A DNA stretch of 38,246 nucleotides. Source: JAFHCF01 sp048497495. GTDB taxonomy: Bacteria; Pseudomonadota; Alphaproteobacteria; Rhizobiales; Ancalomicrobiaceae. Where the stretch lies: NCBI GenBank assembly GCA_048497495.1, contig JAFHCF010000072.1:1-38246 (forward strand), read 5' to 3'. Below, one piece after another: positions 35,094 through 38,246 of the stretch (position 1 is its first letter; every line of letters begins with the position of its first letter). The translations under genes and the position numbers were made by a program. The notes under the pieces were generated by a model, which did no database searches, was not told the origin of the DNA, and worked only from the letters and a program-made list of their open reading frames with translations.

Positions 35094-36041
35094 TCAGCGC
35101 CGACCGAGGCGCGCCTCGATCACGTCCCAGATCAGGGCGGCGATGTCGGGACCGCCGAGGCGGCGGATGGCGCGGATGCCGGTCGGCGAGGTGACGTTGA
35201 TCTCGGTGAGGAAGTCGCCGATGACGTCGATGCCGACGAGCATCAGGCCGCGTTCCTTCAGGAACGGACCGAGGCGCTCGCAGATCTCGCGTTCGCGCGG
35301 GTTGAGGTCGGTCGCCGCCGCCTGCCCGCCGCGCACCATGTTGGAGCGCAGGTCGTCGGCCGCCGGCACCCGGTTGACGGCGCCGGCGAAGACGCCGTCG
35401 ACCAGGATGATGCGCTTGTCGCCGTCGCGCACCTCGGGGAGGTAGCGCTGGATCACCCAGGGCTCGCGCCAGGTGGCGGCGAACAGGTCCATCAGCGAGC
35501 CGAAGTTCTCGTCCTCGGGGCGCACCCGGAAGACCGCCGCGCCGCCGTGGCCGTAGAGCGGCTTCATGACGATGTCCCGATGTTCGGCGCGGAAGGAGCG
35601 GATCTCTTCCGGGTCGCGGCTGATCAGCGTCGGCGGCATCAGATCGGGGAATTCGGTGACGAAGATCTTCTCCGGCGCGTTGCGCACGCTGGCCGGATCG
35701 TTGACCACCAGGGTCTTGGGATGGATCCGCTCGAGCAGATGGGTGGTGGTGATGTAGTGGAGGTCGAAAGGCGGATCCTGGCGCAGCAGGATGGTGTCGA
35801 AACGGGAGAGATCGACCCGCTCGACCGCGCCGAGGGTGAAGTGATCACCGGCGACGTCGCGCACCTCGAGCGCCTCGACCCCGGCGAAGACCCGGCCGTC
35901 GCGCAGCGCCAGACGATCGGGCGTGTAGTGCCACAGGCGATGGCCGCGCTTCTGGGCCTCGAGCAGCATGGCGAAGGTACTGTCGCCGGCGACGCGGATC
36001 GAGGCGATGTGGTCCATCTGGACGGCGACTTGCAGCGACAT
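35094..36041 (-). CDS. gshB: Glutathione synthetase
   Basis: GshB joins gamma-glutamylcysteine and glycine using ATP. The 315-residue product has the proteobacterial signature MSLQVAVQMDHIASI, with GDSTFAMLLEAQKRGH, and the ATP-grasp elements MKPLYGHGGAAVFRV and EINVTSPTGIR. The frame stays open for 50 codons upstream through the tandem repeats, but homologues begin at the ATG at 36039-36041. It lies downstream of rsmI-yraN, a conserved group, although a 180-nt gap with the repeat array separates it from yraN. Confidence 0.95.
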   Translation of the reverse strand: MSLQVAVQMDHIASIRVAGDSTFAMLLEAQKRGHRLWHYTPDRLALRDGRVFAGVEALEVRDVAGDHFTLGAVERVDLSRFDTILLRQDPPFDLHYITTTHLLERIHPKTLVVNDPASVRNAPEKIFVTEFPDLMPPTLISRDPEEIRSFRAEHRDIVMKPLYGHGGAAVFRVRPEDENFGSLMDLFAATWREPWVIQRYLPEVRDGDKRIILVDGVFAGAVNRVPAADDLRSNMVRGGQAAATDLNPREREICERLGPFLKERGLMLVGIDVIGDFLTEINVTSPTGIRAIRRLGGPDIAALIWDVIEARLGRR

Positions 36042-36084
36042 GGCCGAGCGATCTCCGGATTCGAGCCCGACCCTTCTACCCCCG

Positions 36085-36219
36085 TCGGCGGAGGCCGACA
36101 ATGAGATCACATCGGCGGAGGCCGACAACGAGATCACATCGGCGGAGGCCGACAATGAGATCCCGTCGGCGGAGGCCGACGACGAAATCACGTCGGCCGG
36201 GGCCGACGACGGCGCGCCG
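36085..36219. repeat. Five-copy 27-bp tandem hairpin array upstream of gshB
   Basis: Units start at 36085, 36112, 36139, 36166 and 36193. The first three are nearly identical (TCGGCGGAGGCCGAC then AAT/AACGAGATC and a short end), the fourth has several changes and the fifth is diverged. Each contains an inverted repeat TCGGC GGAG GCCGA (loop GGAG), so the RNA could form a row of short hairpins. It lies between the yraN stop and gshB. The 27-nt period keeps reading frames open, but I see no sign that it is translated. Confidence 0.9.
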
Positions 36220-36221
36220 TC

Positions 36222-36626
36222 TCAGCGCGGCCGCCGGCCGGCGAGGTCGAGATCGTCGCCGCGAAAGGCGTCGCGGAGATGGCGGGGCCAGCGGCGGGGC
36301 AGGATCGCGACGATGTCGAAGCGGCGGTCGTGGTCGGCGAAGGCGGGGTTTCGGACGACGAAGGCATCCGCCGCGGCGAGAATGCGGGCACGGGCGCGCG
36401 GCGTCACCGCCTCGATCGCCGCCTCCAGCGTGGCGCGTGCCTTGACCTCGACGAAGACCAGGGTGCGTCCACGCACCGCGATCAGGTCGATCTCGCCGGC
36501 GACGCAGCGGAAGCGGCGGGCGAGGATCGCATGGAGGGTCAGCCGCAGCATCCAGGCGGCGCGGGTCTCGGCGGCGAGGCCGAGAGTCTCGGCGCGACGA
36601 CGTTCGTCGAGACCGCGCCGCGCCAT
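36222..36626 (-). CDS. yraN: YraN family endonuclease-fold protein (UPF0102)
   Basis: A 134-residue UPF0102 protein of the restriction-endonuclease-like fold. Residues about 47-65 hold the core GEIDLIAVRGRTLVFVEVKA with the acidic and EVK residues of a possible nuclease site. The N-terminus MARRGLDERRRAETLGLAAE is typical of the family. Its biochemical role is not established. ATG at 36624-36626 overlaps the rsmI stop by one base. The rsmI-yraN order is conserved in many proteobacteria. Confidence 0.93.
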   Translation of the reverse strand: MARRGLDERRRAETLGLAAETRAAWMLRLTLHAILARRFRCVAGEIDLIAVRGRTLVFVEVKARATLEAAIEAVTPRARARILAAADAFVVRNPAFADHDRRFDIVAILPRRWPRHLRDAFRGDDLDLAGRRPR

Positions 36627-37576
36627 CAGCCGCCCCCCTTGGCCTCGCCCTTGAGCGCCATCGCCCGCTCGTAGAGCGCCTTGCGATCGAACCCGGTGAG
36701 GCGGGCGACCTCGGCCACCGCCCTGCCGGGCGCCTGATGGGCGAGCGCGGCGCGCAACAGGGCGTCGACGTCGGCCTCGCTGGTCGCGCTTTCCGCCGGC
36801 GGCCCGACGAGCACGACGATTTCGCCCTTGATGCTGGCGCGGGCGGCGAAATCGGCGGCGAGTTCGGCGAGGGAGCCGCGCACCACCTCCTCGAAATGCT
36901 TGGTCAGTTCGCGGGCGACGACGCCGGCGCGCGTCGGGCCGAGCACGGCGGCGAGATCGGCGAGGGTGTCGGCGACGCGGTGGGGGCTCTCGTAGAAGAT
37001 CAGGGTGGCCGGGATCCGGGCGAGATCCTCGATGCGCCGGCGCCGCGCCTCCGACTTCACCGACAGGAAGCCGGCGAAGAGGAAGGCGTCGGAGGGCAGG
37101 CCGGAGGCGACCAGCGCCGTCAGCAGGGCGGAGGCGCCGGGGATCGGCACCACGCGGTGGCCGGCGGCGATCGCCTCCTGGACCAGCTTGAAACCGGGAT
37201 CGGAGACCAGCGGCGTGCCGGCGTCGGATACCAGAACCACCGCCTTGCCCTCGGCGAGGGCGGCGAGAAGTCGCGGGCGACGCTCGCCGGCGTTGTGATC
37301 GTTGTAGGAGACCATCGGCACGCGAATGCCGTAGCGGTCGAGCAGGACGCGGGTGACACGGGTGTCCTCGCAGGCCACCAGGTCGGCGCCGGCGAGCGTC
37401 TCGAGCGCCCGCAGGGTGACGTCGCCGAGGTGGCCGATCGGGGTTGCGACGACATGCAGCGCGGCAATCTGGCGGGGCGCCGGGAATTCCGCCGCATTCA
37501 CGCGAAAACTGCGCGCGGAGCCCGAGTTGGCGTCGAAATCGTCGGCGTCGGCGCCTCGGGGGTCGGAAACGGTCAT
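36626..37576 (-). CDS. rsmI: 16S rRNA (cytidine-1402-2'-O)-methyltransferase
   Basis: RsmI methylates the 2'-O of C1402 in 16S rRNA. The 316-residue product has the tetrapyrrole-methylase fold: LHVVATPIGHLGDVTLRALE, ACEDTRVT, LVSDAGTPLVSDPG and PGASALLTALVASGLPSD. The C-terminal helical domain (GFDRKALYERAMALKG) is that of RsmI. The start is ATG at 37574-37576 (MTVSDPRGADADDF); homology begins about residue 40, so the N-terminal extension is longer than usual. The frame is open further upstream. It diverges from the lipoprotein gene at 37783. Confidence 0.94.
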   Translation of the reverse strand: MTVSDPRGADADDFDANSGSARSFRVNAAEFPAPRQIAALHVVATPIGHLGDVTLRALETLAGADLVACEDTRVTRVLLDRYGIRVPMVSYNDHNAGERRPRLLAALAEGKAVVLVSDAGTPLVSDPGFKLVQEAIAAGHRVVPIPGASALLTALVASGLPSDAFLFAGFLSVKSEARRRRIEDLARIPATLIFYESPHRVADTLADLAAVLGPTRAGVVARELTKHFEEVVRGSLAELAADFAARASIKGEIVVLVGPPAESATSEADVDALLRAALAHQAPGRAVAEVARLTGFDRKALYERAMALKGEAKGGG

Positions 37577-37703
37577 CGGAGGATCCCGGCGGACATCGGC
37601 GCGCTCGGCTTTCGCATGTGGAGGCGTGACCCGGCCCCATGGCCCCGATCGTCGCCGGCCTCGGCTCGCCGACGGTGTCACGCACGTTCGTCCCCAGGCG
37701 GTT

Positions 37704-37732
37704 TTGACAGGAAAGCGTCGTGGGGCCAAGAT
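37704..37732 (+). promoter_or_regulatory. Putative promoter of the LppC-type gene
   Basis: A consensus -35 TTGACA at 37704-37709 and a weaker -10 CAAGAT at 37727-37732, with 17-nt spacing, about 50 nt before the TTG start. Confidence 0.6.
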
Positions 37733-37782
37733 CAACCTCGGAATTCGCTCCGGATTTCCGTTATCGAGAAGGTGATTTCCCC

Positions 37783-38246
37783 TTGTCCCGAACCGATCGT
37801 CCGCATGGCACCGACCGCCGCTCGCTCCTCGCGTCGCTCGGCGCGACCCTGGCGCTCGCCGGCTGCGGCAGCAACAGCACCGGCGGGTCGTTCACCGGCC
37901 TGACCGATCCGGGTACGCCGCAGACGCCGACCGGCGAGGTGATCGGAACCGGCAACGTCAAGGTGGCGTTGATCCTGCCCAAGTCGGCGGGCGGCCAGTC
38001 GGCGACCATCGCCGGGCAGTTGCGCAACGCCGCCGAGCTGGCGCTGAAGGACTTCCCCGGCGCCGACGTGCAGATCCTGGTCAAGGACGACGCCGGTACC
38101 ACCGAGGGTGGCCAGGCGGCGGCGAGCCAGGCGATCGCCGAAGGGGCCCAACTGATCATCGGCCCGCTCAACGCGGTGTCGGCGCGCGGCGTCTCGGGGC
38201 CGGCGCGCGCCGCCGGGGTGCCGGGGGGCCCCGTCACCCCCGCCCC
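37783..38246 (+). CDS. LppC-type lipoprotein / penicillin-binding protein activator (5' part)
   Basis: The start is TTG at 37783-37785 with AGAAGGTG upstream; no ATG or GTG fits. A signal peptide ends in a lipobox (LALAGC, Cys28), so it is an outer-membrane lipoprotein, matured by Lnt in part. From about residue 53 the fold is a Peripla_BP_6/LppC type: VKVALILPKSAGGQSATIAG, then LRNAAELALKDF and QLIIGPLNAVSARG. LpoA-like members activate penicillin-binding proteins. rsmI with a divergent lppC is a conserved pair. The last residues before the window edge do not look like the family (see findings), and the 3' part lies outside. Confidence 0.85.
   Translation, partial: MSRTDRPHGTDRRSLLASLGATLALAGCGSNSTGGSFTGLTDPGTPQTPTGEVIGTGNVKVALILPKSAGGQSATIAGQLRNAAELALKDFPGADVQILVKDDAGTTEGGQAAASQAIAEGAQLIIGPLNAVSARGVSGPARAAGVPGGPVTPA

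Noticed and set aside
36042..36191. 50-residue N-terminal extension of GshB through the repeats
   Set aside because: Homologues start at MSLQVAVQMDHIASI, and the upstream GTG has no ribosome-binding site.
36085..36219. CRISPR-like array
   Set aside because: The units are contiguous with no unique spacers, and no cas genes are present.

Overview
This is a very GC-rich chromosomal segment of an alphaproteobacterium, almost certainly of the order Hyphomicrobiales (Rhizobiales). The assignment rests on gene order (infB-ylxR-nusA-rimP-trmB-metK-praR-lnt-corC-ybeY-phoH-miaB-plsC-fur-rimI-tsaB-nifU-trpS-murJ-glnD, then maeB/mutS, olsB and rsmI-yraN-gshB-comM), on a PraR-type regulator, on an ornithine-lipid acyltransferase next to mutS, and on a GTTC-N7-GTTC LexA box. 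The genus cannot be fixed from this sequence. It is a core, housekeeping window with no phage, transposase, CRISPR array, rRNA or recognisable tRNA. The extreme GC content gives long empty frames opposite nearly every gene; these are not annotated.

Layout. 1-3.77 kb: minus-strand infB (5' part), ylxR, nusA and rimP, driven by a sigma70-type promoter after trmB. 3.77-8.43 kb: trmB, metK (with a structured leader), a praR-like regulator and lnt. 8.53-12.7 kb: corC, ybeY, phoH and miaB, with four-base GTGA overlaps at the two junctions miaB/phoH and phoH/ybeY. 12.9-22.3 kb: plsC, a Fur/Mur regulator, rimI, tsaB, a NifU-like scaffold protein, a universal stress protein, trpS, murJ and glnD, all on the minus strand. 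22.3-23.5 kb: two short plus-strand genes for small membrane proteins, then a repeat and hairpin mosaic with a bidirectional terminator. 23.5-29.1 kb: maeB and mutS diverge from a shared region, and mutS is followed by an apparent LysE-type remnant. 29.1-34.0 kb: olsB, a hybrid histidine kinase and comM. 34.1-37.6 kb: an orphan periplasmic binding protein, gshB, yraN and rsmI. 37.7 kb to the end: the start of a plus-strand LppC-type lipoprotein gene.

Functional themes. Most genes serve transcription and translation (NusA, IF2, RimP, TrmB, YbeY, MiaB, RimI, TsaB, TrpS, RsmI), envelope assembly (Lnt, PlsC, MurJ, OlsB, LppC), nitrogen and carbon metabolism (GlnD, MaeB, MetK) and genome maintenance (MutS, ComM). 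The least routine signals lie between genes: four PhoB-like 11-bp repeats before olsB, a LexA box inside the comM promoter, a five-copy 27-bp hairpin array before gshB, a hairpin enclosing the metK ribosome-binding site, a rimP gene whose only plausible start is CTG, and the repeat mosaic between the small membrane genes and maeB. I found no convincing new multi-gene system.
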